This document shows positions 52,390-60,945 of a DNA stretch of 64,000 nucleotides, piece by piece (within the stretch, counting starts at the first letter, position 1; every line of letters starts with the position of its first letter). The position numbers and the translations under genes are program-made. The notes beneath the pieces were generated by a model that was not told the DNA's origin, did no database searches, and saw only the letters and a program-made list of their open reading frames with translations. Source of the stretch: Tyzzerella sp963558545 (GTDB lineage: Bacteria > Bacillota > Clostridia > Lachnospirales > CAG-274); NCBI RefSeq assembly GCF_963558545.1, contig NZ_CAUWHO010000005.1:62001-126000 (forward strand). Reading direction: 5' to 3'.

Positions 52390-53733
52390 ATGAAAAAATT
52401 GAAACTAACCATTATAGTTACAATGTTTATAGCTATTATCACAGCTATATCTATATATCTTAATCCAGATAAAAATACTACAAAAAGTCTAGAAAAAAAA
52501 GATTTTAAATCTATAGATATTAGCCCTGGAGAGCAAGTATATACATATAATGGATATATATATATATATGGCAAATCAGGTATAAAAGTTATAAAAGGCG
52601 AAAAAACCTTACTAGAAGACAAATTTTCCCTTGAAAATCCATATGTTGTTACGTCTTATAATAAACTTGCTATTGGAGATAAAAATAGTAAAGTTATTAG
52701 AGTATACTCTAATGAAGGACATATGTACACACAAAATACTGCAAATAATATACTTGGATTTACAATAAATAAAAATGGTTTTTTAGTTGTTATTTTAAAA
52801 AATGATATTAATTATCAAATAGAAATATATAACAATAGTGGTGAAAATATATATTCTATAAAAGATATAAGTTTCAATGAGGGCGTGCCAATTGGTGTAT
52901 CAATATCAGAAGATAATAAAATTTTATCAGTTTCTTACATTAAAACAATGGGTGCTACAGTAGATTCTAATATTGTTTTTTACTCTATAGAAGAAAACAA
53001 TATCTTTGGCGGAGTTGTAAAACAAAACCAAATAGTTGGTGTTATTAAATTTATGGATAACTCAAATATAGTTTTTATATCAGATAAAGAAATATTTGTT
53101 GTAAAATGTAGCTCAGCTAAAACAGCAGAGCAAGTTAAAGAAATATATAAAAAACCTTTAAATAATGTTTTAAAAGATGTATCTTTTTTAGATGGAATAG
53201 GCTATGTAATTTGTTATGGTCAGCCTATTATAAAAAGTGAAGATAGTATAGAAGATAATACAATAGCTTTTTATAACCAATCTGGTGGAGAAATTGGCAA
53301 ATATTATAAAAAAGAAAAAAATATAACAAATATATTTTCTAACAAATTTGGTGCTATATTACAAGATGCAAGGTTATTTACAGCTTTAGATAAATCTGGT
53401 AAAAAACTTTGGGAATATCAGGCAACTCAAGATATAAAAGATGTTATATTTTACGATAGTGATAATAAAGCGCTTATTGTTACTAACGATAAAATTAAAA
53501 TTGTAAAAATAGATAAAACATTAGTAGACAAACAGATAGATGAAAATACAATAGAAAAAGAAATAGATAAAAAAACAGAAGAAACTACAAATAACCCACA
53601 AAAGGAAGATAAAATTAATCTCCCAGATAAAAACCAACACGACAAAAATAAAACACCTACAGATAAAAAATCACAATCACAAAACCCACAAAGTACTGAA
53701 GGCCAAACTATTAGTGAACCCCCAAATCACTAA
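52390..53733 (+). CDS. DUF5711-like membrane-anchored beta-propeller protein
   Basis: The 447-residue protein has one N-terminal membrane helix (KLTIIVTMFIAIITAISIYL). The outside domain has repeated beta strands of propeller type (KLAIGDKNSKVIRVYSNEGH, ILSVSYIKTMGATVDSNIVF, KSGKKLWEYQ-like). The last 80 residues are hydrophilic and rich in Lys, Asp, Gln and Pro, as in wall-spanning tails. DUF5711 proteins usually precede cvpA in Lachnospirales, as here. Function is unknown, probably in the envelope. Confidence 0.75.
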   Translation: MKKLKLTIIVTMFIAIITAISIYLNPDKNTTKSLEKKDFKSIDISPGEQVYTYNGYIYIYGKSGIKVIKGEKTLLEDKFSLENPYVVTSYNKLAIGDKNSKVIRVYSNEGHMYTQNTANNILGFTINKNGFLVVILKNDINYQIEIYNNSGENIYSIKDISFNEGVPIGVSISEDNKILSVSYIKTMGATVDSNIVFYSIEENNIFGGVVKQNQIVGVIKFMDNSNIVFISDKEIFVVKCSSAKTAEQVKEIYKKPLNNVLKDVSFLDGIGYVICYGQPIIKSEDSIEDNTIAFYNQSGGEIGKYYKKEKNITNIFSNKFGAILQDARLFTALDKSGKKLWEYQATQDIKDVIFYDSDNKALIVTNDKIKIVKIDKTLVDKQIDENTIEKEIDKKTEETTNNPQKEDKINLPDKNQHDKNKTPTDKKSQSQNPQSTEGQTISEPPNH

Positions 53734-53800
53734 TAATTTGGTTGGCTAAAAAGAAAAGAAAAGAAAGAAAACTAGGTTATTTTATTATAAGGAGGAAGTA

Positions 53801-54496
53801 ATGAATATTTTAGATTTTATTTTAATAGCTATATTTATAGCTTGTGTTATAAATAGCTACTATAAAGGATTTTTTAAACAAGTATTTGACATACTTGGCT
53901 TTATAATAGGTATAGCTTTTTTTGCTATTTTATACCCTATAATAAATAACTGGCTATTAAAAAGTACATTTTTATCAAAAGTGAAAGACTGGGTAATATC
54001 CGATTTAAACCTTGCACAGTTTGTAGCAACAACACAAGAAGATATTGTATCTGGTATACAAAATTTAAATGCCCCAGAAATTATTAAAGAGCTACTAATA
54101 AAAAATAATAATAACGCTTTTTATGAACTATTTGGCGTTGACAATGTAGTAGAATATATAGCAAATTTTGTTGCAATGATAGTTATAAGCTTAGTAACAG
54201 TATTTTTTGTAGTTTTAGTAGTTGATATAATAATAACTATATTGAATAAAACTAACAATATTGCATCTAGGCTACCAGTTTTAGGAAAGCTTGATAAAAT
54301 AGGTGGTATTGTCCTTGGTATAATAAATGGCTTATTTACTCTATGGCTTTTAGGAATAATAATATTAGTATTATCCGTATTCCCACAACTATCTTTCTTA
54401 AAAGACCAGCTAGATGGATTTTTAACAGGACCATTAATAAATGATAATATTTTATCAAAATTACTATTAAATTTAATATTAGGAATTATAAATTAA
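53801..54496 (+). CDS. CvpA-family membrane protein
   Basis: The 231-residue protein has four helices with the family pattern: NILDFILIAIFIACVINSYY with KGFFKQVFDILGFIIG at the N-terminus and GKLDKIGGIVLGIINGLFTL near the end. CvpA proteins were first linked to colicin V production and are now tied to envelope integrity; in Firmicutes they are often near DUF5711. AGGAGGAAGT precedes the ATG. Confidence 0.85.
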   Translation: MNILDFILIAIFIACVINSYYKGFFKQVFDILGFIIGIAFFAILYPIINNWLLKSTFLSKVKDWVISDLNLAQFVATTQEDIVSGIQNLNAPEIIKELLIKNNNNAFYELFGVDNVVEYIANFVAMIVISLVTVFFVVLVVDIIITILNKTNNIASRLPVLGKLDKIGGIVLGIINGLFTLWLLGIIILVLSVFPQLSFLKDQLDGFLTGPLINDNILSKLLLNLILGIIN

Positions 54497-54499
54497 GAT

Positions 54500-55150
54500 A
54501 TGAAAAAAAGTTTTAATACTATAAACCAACGTGCAGAGGCAGAAATAGTAGAGAAAAAATCTCGTTTTATAGCCAATGTTCTACCTATTTCTTCCGAACA
54601 AGAAGCTATAAGCTTTATATCAGAAATAAAAAAACAACATTACAATGCAAGGCATAACTGTTTTGCCTATATAATAGGTGGGGATATACCTATCATTAGA
54701 TTTAGCGATGATGGAGAACCAAATGGAACAGCAGGTAAACCTATTTTAGATGTTTTATTAGGTGAAAAAATAGAAAATGCTATAATAGTAGTTACCAGAT
54801 ATTTTGGTGGAACTTTACTTGGCACAGGAGGGCTTGTTAGAGCATACGGAAAATCTGCTAAAGAAGGACTTATGGCTGGCAAGATAGTACAAATGGATAC
54901 ATATACCAAAATATTTGTAGTTGTAGATTATTCTCTTATAGGAAAAATACAATATGAAATATCTACTAGTGAACATATTCTTATAGATACAGAATATACA
55001 GATTTAGTTAAATTTAGTGTATATATAAAAAATGAACTATTAGACCAGTTTATAGAAAATATAATAAACATAACAAATAATAGTGCAACAATAACAAAAG
55101 AAAATGAATATTTTTTAAAGTTAATAGACGGAAAAGTTGTTTTAGATTAG
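54500..55150 (+). CDS. YigZ/IMPACT-family protein
   Basis: The 216-residue protein has the N-terminal IMPACT domain (AEIVEKKSRFIANVLPISS, YNARHNCFAYIIGG and RFSDDGEPNGTAGKPILDVL), then IVVTRYFGGTLLGTGGLVRA, and a C-terminal DUF1949 domain. It follows cvpA by three bases. The family is widespread and may act on translation or stress responses; no enzyme reaction is firmly known. Confidence 0.92.
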   Translation: MKKSFNTINQRAEAEIVEKKSRFIANVLPISSEQEAISFISEIKKQHYNARHNCFAYIIGGDIPIIRFSDDGEPNGTAGKPILDVLLGEKIENAIIVVTRYFGGTLLGTGGLVRAYGKSAKEGLMAGKIVQMDTYTKIFVVVDYSLIGKIQYEISTSEHILIDTEYTDLVKFSVYIKNELLDQFIENIINITNNSATITKENEYFLKLIDGKVVLD

Positions 55151-55163
55151 ACGGAGGTACAAT

Positions 55164-55892
55164 ATGGCAGGACATTCTAAATTTGCAAATATAAAACATA
55201 AAAAAGAAAAAAACGATGCTATAAAAGGTAAAATATTTACTATTATAGGTAGAGAAATAGCTGTTGCTGTTAAGGCAGGAGGAGCAGACCCTACAAGCAA
55301 CTCTAGGCTTAGAGATGCCATAGCTAAAGCTAAGTCTAACAATATGCCAAACGATACAATAGAAAGAAGTATAAAAAAGGCAGCAGGCAATATAGATGGT
55401 GTTAGTTACGAAACCATTGTATATGAAGGCTATGGCCCTAAAGGTGTTGCCATTATAGTAGAAACACTTACAGACAATAAAAATAGAACAGCAGCCAATG
55501 TAAGAAGTGCTTTTACAAAAGGCAATGGCAATATGGGTACTACTGGTTGTGTTAGCTTTATGTTTGATGAAAAGGGACAAATTATGATTGAAAAATCTAA
55601 TGATATAAACCCTGATGAGCTTATGATGATATCTTTAGATGCAGGTGCTTTAGATTTTAATGAAGAAGAAGAAGGATATGAAATTATTACATCTCCAGAA
55701 GACTTTTCAGCTGTTCGTGAGGCAATAGAACAAGCTAACATAGAAATAGTAGATGCAGAGGTTAGTATGATACCACAAACATATACATCTTTAACTGATG
55801 AAGATGATATTAAAAAAATGAACAAACTATTAAACTTGTTAGAAGATGATGATGATGTAAAAAATGTTTATCATAATTGGGAACAAGAATAA
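55164..55892 (+). CDS. yebC: YebC/TACO1-family translation or transcription regulator
   Basis: The 242-residue protein begins MAGHSKFANIKHKKEKNDAI and has DPTSNSRLRDAIAKAKSNNM, GYGPKGVAIIVETLTDNKNR and the acidic end EDDDDVKNVYHNWE, all standard for YebC. These proteins act as DNA-binding regulators or help ribosomes on proline stretches. It is the last gene of the DUF5711-cvpA-yigZ-yebC series and is followed directly by repeat copy B1. Confidence 0.95.
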   Translation: MAGHSKFANIKHKKEKNDAIKGKIFTIIGREIAVAVKAGGADPTSNSRLRDAIAKAKSNNMPNDTIERSIKKAAGNIDGVSYETIVYEGYGPKGVAIIVETLTDNKNRTAANVRSAFTKGNGNMGTTGCVSFMFDEKGQIMIEKSNDINPDELMMISLDAGALDFNEEEEGYEIITSPEDFSAVREAIEQANIEIVDAEVSMIPQTYTSLTDEDDIKKMNKLLNLLEDDDDVKNVYHNWEQE

Positions 55893-56017
55893 TCAATTTT
55901 TTAGATACTTTGTATCTAAAAACACATATTCCTATATATTTTTATTCATAAAAATTAATACAAACACCCGTATATAATTTTTTATCTAAAAATATAAGTC
56001 ATATCTTAATTGTTTTA
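55892..56017 (+). repeat. Intergenic repeat, copy B1
   Basis: A full-length copy (126 bases) of the repeat family, starting with ATCAATTTTTTAGATAC and its hairpin partner GTATCTAAAAA. It shares TATTCCTATATATTTTTATT, TTAATACAAACACCC and ATAAGTCATATCTTAATTG with the other copies. The loop arms differ from copy C (AGATAC against GAATAC) but the hairpin is kept. Confidence 0.85.
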
Positions 56018-56102
56018 ATCAATTTTTTGAGTACTTTGTATCTAAAAATACATATTCCTAAATTTTTTCGGCATAAAATATAATAAATCATACCTTAATT
56101 AA
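56018..56102 (+). repeat. Intergenic repeat, copy B2 (decayed)
   Basis: A second unit in tandem with B1 begins with the same ATCAATTTTTTGAG and shows ACATATTCCTA, then diverges and is shorter, ending in CATACCTTAATT. Its hairpin arms no longer match fully. Confidence 0.7.
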
Positions 56103-56108
56103 TATAAA

Positions 56109-56147
56109 TAAAAAATAGGTAATAAAAGTTTATTGCCTATTTTTTTT
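56109..56147. terminator. Bidirectional terminator, yebC / GNAT gene
   Basis: AAAAATAGG and CCTATTTTT with inner AATA/TATT pairs form the stem, with long A and T runs outside. It overlaps the stop codon of the GNAT gene on the minus strand. Confidence 0.8.
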
Positions 56148-56672
56148 ATTTAAATATTCCATCTTAGTTAAAGAATAAAAACACCTATCCTTTATTTGCC
56201 CATTATGTAATAAAAAGCTATTTCTAAATGTACCCTCATAATAAAAACCGTTTTTTTCTATAACTCTTTTAGATGCTATATTATCTTTAAAATGAGAAAT
56301 AGATACAATGTCTAAATTTATAATACAAAAGCTATATTCTAATATTTTATTTACTGCCTCTGTCATTATCCCCTTTGCCCAATAATCTTTAGATAAAACA
56401 TACCCTAAACATTTAGATTTTATATCTTGCCTTATCTTATCCCTACTTAAACTTATAGAACCAATAACTTTATTATTTTCTTTATATACTATGGCAAATG
56501 TGTTTTTATCATTTATAAACATATTTAAAACAAGCATAGAATGTTCTTTTGAAGTATGTGGTATCCACCCAGCATTTATCCCCACTTCATCTATTTTAGC
56601 ATACTCAAAAAGGTCATCTAAATCATCTTTATTAAAATTTCTTAGTAATAGCCTATCTGTTTCTAAAATCAT
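56130..56672 (-). CDS. GNAT acetyltransferase, RimJ/RimL-like
   Basis: I start at ATG 56672 behind AAGGAGGG; the frame can be extended nine codons without a better site. The 180-residue protein has MILETDRLLLRNFNKDDLDD, the acetyl-CoA strand KCLGYVLSKDYWAKGIMTEA and the C-terminal NIASKRVIEKNGFYYEGTFR. These are the marks of RimJ-type enzymes that acetylate N-termini of ribosomal or other proteins. The actual substrate is unknown. Confidence 0.87.
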   Translation of the reverse strand: MILETDRLLLRNFNKDDLDDLFEYAKIDEVGINAGWIPHTSKEHSMLVLNMFINDKNTFAIVYKENNKVIGSISLSRDKIRQDIKSKCLGYVLSKDYWAKGIMTEAVNKILEYSFCIINLDIVSISHFKDNIASKRVIEKNGFYYEGTFRNSFLLHNGQIKDRCFYSLTKMEYLNKKNRQ

Positions 56673-56757
56673 TATAAATTCCCTCCTTAAAATATACATA
56701 TTATACCATTAAAATCATATATATTCAAATAATAGATTACATTTTGTACAAAATATA

Positions 56758-56785
56758 TTGAAAAATAAAAAAATAGTGGTATAAT
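56758..56785 (+). promoter_or_regulatory. pgi promoter
   Basis: TTGAAA (56758-56763), 16 bases, TATAAT (56780-56785), 27 bases before the pgi start codon. Confidence 0.7.
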
Positions 56786-56811
56786 AATATAAAAACAAGG
56801 GAGGATATATT

Positions 56812-58203
56812 ATGAAAATACGTTTAGATTACAATAATATGATGGAGGAATTTATTGGAAAAACAGGCGTTAGCAAAAATGATATAGATAGCTTAAACTT
56901 AGATAAAGCAAAACAAGCTATGATAGATAAACGTGCTAATGGCAAAATGGACTGGAGAGATTTACCATACAATCAAGAAGATGTTTGCAACGATATAATA
57001 TCTTATGTAGAGCAAGTAAAAGATAATTTTGATGCTTTTGTCGTTCTTGGTATAGGTGGCTCTGCCCTTGGCCCAATATCTGTACAACAAGCTATTAATC
57101 ACCCATATTACAATGAAATTTCTAGAGAAAAAAGAAAAGGATACCCTAAATTTTATGTAGCAGACAATGTAGACCCAGAAAAATTAGTATACCTTTTTGA
57201 AACAATAGATATTACTAAAACTCTGTTTAATGTAATATCTAAGTCTGGCTCTACATCAGAAACTATGAGCCAATTTATGATTATTAAAAAAATGCTAGAA
57301 GAAAAGTTAGGCGATAAATCAAAAGAGCATATTGTTTGTACAACAGATAAAGAAAATGGAAACCTTGTAAAAATAGCTAAAGAAGAAGGCTATAAAACAT
57401 TTACTATACCAGCAGGCGTTGGTGGTAGGTTTAGCGAGCTTACACCAGTAGGGCTTTTGCCAGCTGCTTTTTGTGGAATAGACATTAAAGAGCTTTTAAA
57501 AGGTGCAGCTGTTATGGACGAAATGTGTAAAAAAGATGACATTTATAAAAACCCAGCATATATGTATGCTATCCTTAACTACTTAACTATGAAAAATGGA
57601 CAAAACATATCTGTTATGATGCCTTATGCAGATTCTTTAAAATTTATATCTGACTGGTATGCACAGCTTTGGGCAGAAAGTCTTGGCAAAAAATATGACA
57701 ATGACGGAAAAGAAGTTTATGTAGGCTCTACACCAGTAAAAGCATTAGGTGCAACAGACCAACATTCTCAAGTACAGCTTTATGCAGAAGGCCCATTTGA
57801 TAAAATTATAACATTTATTGGTGTAGATAAATTTAAAAAATCTATCACTATACCTAAAATATATGAAGATATGCCAAGCCTTGCATTTTTAGGTGGTGTA
57901 ACACAAGATGACCTTATTAAAACAGAGCAAATAGCAACAGAATACGCCTTATTAAAAGCAGGTAAACCTAATATGACTATAACTTTACCTGAAGTAAACG
58001 AAAACACATTAGGACAATTATTATATTTCTTTGAAGTTGCAACAGCCTTTACAGGAGAGCTTTTAAACATTAACGCCTTTGACCAACCAGGTGTAGAAGA
58101 AGGTAAAAATGCAACTTATGCTTATTTTGGTAGACCAGGATATGAAGAAAAGAAAAAAGAGCTAGATGCTATGCCTCTTAAAATAAATGACTATATAATA
58201 TAA
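56812..58203 (+). CDS. pgi: Glucose-6-phosphate isomerase
   Basis: The 463-residue glycolytic enzyme has VVLGIGGSALGP, the phosphate-binding SKSGSTSETMSQF, AGVGGRFSELTPVGLLPAAF, the Glu-region DQHSQVQLYAEGPFDKI and the Lys in NAFDQPGVEEGKNATYA. It turns glucose-6-phosphate into fructose-6-phosphate. Length fits the short Firmicute type. It stands alone with its own promoter and terminator. Confidence 0.97.
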   Translation: MKIRLDYNNMMEEFIGKTGVSKNDIDSLNLDKAKQAMIDKRANGKMDWRDLPYNQEDVCNDIISYVEQVKDNFDAFVVLGIGGSALGPISVQQAINHPYYNEISREKRKGYPKFYVADNVDPEKLVYLFETIDITKTLFNVISKSGSTSETMSQFMIIKKMLEEKLGDKSKEHIVCTTDKENGNLVKIAKEEGYKTFTIPAGVGGRFSELTPVGLLPAAFCGIDIKELLKGAAVMDEMCKKDDIYKNPAYMYAILNYLTMKNGQNISVMMPYADSLKFISDWYAQLWAESLGKKYDNDGKEVYVGSTPVKALGATDQHSQVQLYAEGPFDKIITFIGVDKFKKSITIPKIYEDMPSLAFLGGVTQDDLIKTEQIATEYALLKAGKPNMTITLPEVNENTLGQLLYFFEVATAFTGELLNINAFDQPGVEEGKNATYAYFGRPGYEEKKKELDAMPLKINDYII

Positions 58204-58255
58204 TAGAGTAATAAAAACCACCTATTAAATAGGTGGTTTTTATTTACTCTATTAT
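58199..58255. terminator. Long palindromic terminator, pgi / mtnN
   Basis: The core AAAAACCACCTATT/AATAGGTGGTTTTT (58213-58241) is a strong bidirectional terminator. Complementarity continues outward with only small gaps through both stop codons, giving a palindrome of about 57 bases. Confidence 0.9.
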
Positions 58256-58939
58256 ATCTATCATATTTTTTAATATGTTACTTGCTTTTATAGCACTTTC
58301 TATAAAGAAGTTTTCATATTGGTTATCCTCATCAGAATTATCAGAAATAGAACGTATTATAGCAAAAGGAATTTTGTTAAGATAACAAGTTTGTCCAATA
58401 GCAGCACTTTCCATATCTACACAAAATGCTTTAAAATGGGACCATATTTTATTTTTCCTCTCCACATCACATAAAAACTGGTCACCACTTACAATCCTAC
58501 CTGTAACAACTACACCATCTTCTATTACATTAGAAGACGACTTTAAGGCTATATCTATAAGTTCACTATCTGCTTTAAAGCTACTTTCCGACATTCTAGG
58601 GATAATACCTATCTCATCACCAAAATATGATGTATCTATGTCGTGGTGCATAGTATCTGTAGCTATTACTACATCTCCTATTTTTAAATCTTTATTTATA
58701 GAACCTGCAACACCTACATTTATTATATAATCTACAGCATATAAATCTATCAAAACTTGACTACAAACAGCAGCATTTACCTTACCTATGCCAGAGCGTA
58801 CTAAAACTACATTGTTTCCACCCATTTTTCCCATATAAAAATCTAAGCCTATAATATTTTTTGTAGATATAACATCTATGTATGGCTTAATATTTTCTAT
58901 TTCTTCTTCCATAGCGCCTATTATACCGATTGTTTTCAT
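58244..58939 (-). CDS. mtnN: 5'-methylthioadenosine/S-adenosylhomocysteine nucleosidase
   Basis: The 231-residue enzyme begins KTIGIIGAMEEEIENIKPYI and has VLVRSGIGKVNAAVCSQVLI, INVGVAGSIN, VDMESAAIGQTCYL (catalytic Glu) and AIIRSISDNSD (catalytic Asp). It splits MTA and SAH and so recycles methionine and keeps methyltransferases free of product inhibition; its product also feeds autoinducer-2 synthesis. The gene is convergent with pgi. Confidence 0.96.
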   Translation of the reverse strand: MKTIGIIGAMEEEIENIKPYIDVISTKNIIGLDFYMGKMGGNNVVLVRSGIGKVNAAVCSQVLIDLYAVDYIINVGVAGSINKDLKIGDVVIATDTMHHDIDTSYFGDEIGIIPRMSESSFKADSELIDIALKSSSNVIEDGVVVTGRIVSGDQFLCDVERKNKIWSHFKAFCVDMESAAIGQTCYLNKIPFAIIRSISDNSDEDNQYENFFIESAIKASNILKNMIDIIE

Positions 58940-59118
58940 AATTGCCTCCTCTTATAATGTTTTGGTTACAAAGCCAAAACCACCTAAATAAAAAGCTTAA
59001 AAATAAACTTATATAAGCAAATTAAATGTTTTTATATATTTTAACATAAATCTAAATAAAATGGTAGTATTTTTTTTATTTAAATTTATACAAAAATCCA
59101 TATATAATTTTAAGTATA

Positions 59119-59159
59119 AAAAAGGCAAAGTTATAAATTTTATATAACTTTGCCTTTTT
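59119..59159 (-). terminator. Second terminator after the binding-protein gene
   Basis: AAAAAGGCAAAGTTATA pairs with TATAACTTTGCCTTTTT around seven bases. It is flanked by A and T runs and would work on both strands. Confidence 0.85.
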
Positions 59160-59165
59160 GTTTTT

Positions 59166-59193
59166 AACATAAGTAAAAATTTTTACTTATGTT
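59166..59193. repeat. 28-bp perfect palindrome after the binding-protein gene
   Basis: AACATAAGTAAAAA is directly followed by its complement. It lies between the stop codon of the binding-protein gene and the terminator at 59119, giving two hairpins in tandem. Confidence 0.75.
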
Positions 59194-59213
59194 GTATATA
59201 TTGTTTAAATTTA

Positions 59214-60083
59214 TTATTCTACAAGTTGGTCTACTATTTCATTAGCTTCTATAACATATTTATCTATAGTACCTTCTTCTTGTAATCTTTTTATAGTAGA
59301 ATTAACTTGGTCAACTAAGTCTTGGTTACCCTTTTTAATAGCAATAGCAGAGCCACCTGTTTCGTCTATAACTTTAGCATCAGATAAAGCAAACTCTGGA
59401 TATTGTTTAATGTATCCATTAGCAACAGGAAGTTCTACAATAGCAGCATCTATATTACCAGATTTAAGCTCTAAAATAATATTAGGCAATTTAACTAAAG
59501 GTAAAATTTTAGCATTTGGCAATTGTTCTATTGCTATTTTCTCTTGTATAGAGCCTTTTTGTACTCCAATTTTTTTACCAGAAAAACTCTCTAAAGTATT
59601 TAAGCTATCCTTGTTTTCGGCAGAAACCATAATGCCCTGCTCTGCATAATAGTATATGTCAGAAAAATCTATAGCTTTAATTCTTTCTTCATCAGGTGTC
59701 ATACCAGCCATAACTATATCAGCTTTATTAGCATTTAAAGACATTAAAAGTCCATTAAAGTCTAGCTCTAATACACGAAGGCTTACCCCCATATCTTTAG
59801 CTATTTCTTCTGCAATTTTTATATCAAAACCTACTACTTTTTCTTTCCCATCTTCTAATATTTTAAATTCGTAAGGTGGATAGTCAGGAGATGTAGCCAT
59901 AACTAATTCACCTTTTTCTTTAATTTTAGCAACTACTCCATCTTTTACATTGCTATCTTGAGCCTCACTACTTTCCATAGATATAGCTTCAGTAGGAAAA
60001 TTGTTTTCACTTTTAGTACCACCACAAGCTACTAAAGATAATGATAATGTGGCTACAGCTACTAAAGAAAGAAACTTTTTCAT
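59214..60083 (-). CDS. Amino-acid ABC transporter substrate-binding lipoprotein
   Basis: The 289-residue protein has a lipoprotein signal (KKFLSLVAVATLSLSLVACG) with the lipid Cys at 20. The solute-binding family 3 fold follows: ELVMATSPDYPPYEFKILED, VGFDIKIAEEIAKDMGVSLR, ADIVMAGMTPDEERIKAIDF and SGKKIGVQKGSIQE. It should bind a polar or basic amino acid (arginine or cystine-like) outside the membrane. Permease and ATPase genes are not adjacent, so it must share them with another locus. Confidence 0.9.
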   Translation of the reverse strand: MKKFLSLVAVATLSLSLVACGGTKSENNFPTEAISMESSEAQDSNVKDGVVAKIKEKGELVMATSPDYPPYEFKILEDGKEKVVGFDIKIAEEIAKDMGVSLRVLELDFNGLLMSLNANKADIVMAGMTPDEERIKAIDFSDIYYYAEQGIMVSAENKDSLNTLESFSGKKIGVQKGSIQEKIAIEQLPNAKILPLVKLPNIILELKSGNIDAAIVELPVANGYIKQYPEFALSDAKVIDETGGSAIAIKKGNQDLVDQVNSTIKRLQEEGTIDKYVIEANEIVDQLVE

Positions 60084-60118
60084 ATTTATTCACTCCTAAA
60101 TTAAATGTTTTTCTTAAT

Positions 60119-60146
60119 ATTATACTATAATTAAATAAAAAATCAA
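60119..60146 (-). promoter_or_regulatory. Promoter of the binding-protein gene
   Basis: On the minus strand TTGATT (60141-60146), 16 bases and TATAAT (60119-60124) lie 36 bases before the start codon. Confidence 0.65.
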
Positions 60147-60490
60147 GAGTTTTGTTAATAAATATAAGAAAAAGTGAATAAAAATATATTATATAAAAAA
60201 TAAATGTTACTATATAGTTTTATAATTGGTTTTATTTAATTTAAGTTTTAATACTTATATTGTATATAAAAGTGAATATCTTTATATTTTTATAGTCTAA
60301 AAGAACAAGAAAATAAACAATTATTTTTGTATAATTGATATATAGTTAATTAATTAATTAATACAAATATATATTTTTAATATACAAATATTATAAATAT
60401 ATTAAATTTTATACCGATATATGTACATATTCACTAAGTATGCTTTTTGTTGTTAAATTATTAAAAAATTATTTTTAAGGAAGTGTTTAT
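60147..60490. other. AT-rich gap without gene
   Basis: These 340 bases contain no credible open frame. They include a TTAATTAATTAATTAAT run near 60345-60361 and several TATAAT-like strings (for example 60329-60334), and they must hold the fucU promoter, but none has a convincing -35 box. Confidence 0.5.
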
Positions 60491-60928
60491 ATGTTAAAAA
60501 ATATCCCCAAAATTTTATCTCCTCAGTTATTAAAAGTTTTATGTGAAATGGGACATAGCGATACAATAGTTATTGCAGACGGAAATTTCCCATCTGAAAA
60601 TATTGGAAAAAATTGCATAGTTATAAGATATGATGGGCACAGTATACCTAACCTTTTAGATGCCATATTAAAAGTTTTTCCTTTAGATACTTATACAGAC
60701 TCTCCTGTAACTTTAATGGAAGTTATGAAAGGAGATAATACTAAAACACCTATATGGGACGAATATACAGATATAGTGTGTAAATACGATGAACGAAAAG
60801 AGAGTACAATAAAACAAATTGATAGGTTTGATTTTTATGAAGAAGCAAAAAAAGCATATGCAATAATTGCTACTGGAGAAGAGGCTTTATATGCTAATAT
60901 TATACTTCAAAAAGGTGTTGTAAATTAG
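60491..60928 (+). CDS. fucU: RbsD/FucU-family sugar mutarotase
   Basis: The 145-residue protein fits FucU: LSPQLLKVLCEMGHSDTIVI, ADGNFPSENIG, the mid-part DTYTDSPVTLMEVM and the C-terminal ARKAYAIIATGE-like FYEEAKKAYAIIATGEEALY with YANIILQKGVV. It interconverts sugar anomers, usually of L-fucose. The next gene codes for a fucose-type permease, which supports fucose over ribose. No fucose isomerase, kinase or aldolase is near. Confidence 0.88.
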   Translation: MLKNIPKILSPQLLKVLCEMGHSDTIVIADGNFPSENIGKNCIVIRYDGHSIPNLLDAILKVFPLDTYTDSPVTLMEVMKGDNTKTPIWDEYTDIVCKYDERKESTIKQIDRFDFYEEAKKAYAIIATGEEALYANIILQKGVVN

Positions 60929-60945
60929 AGATTGGAGTGATAAAA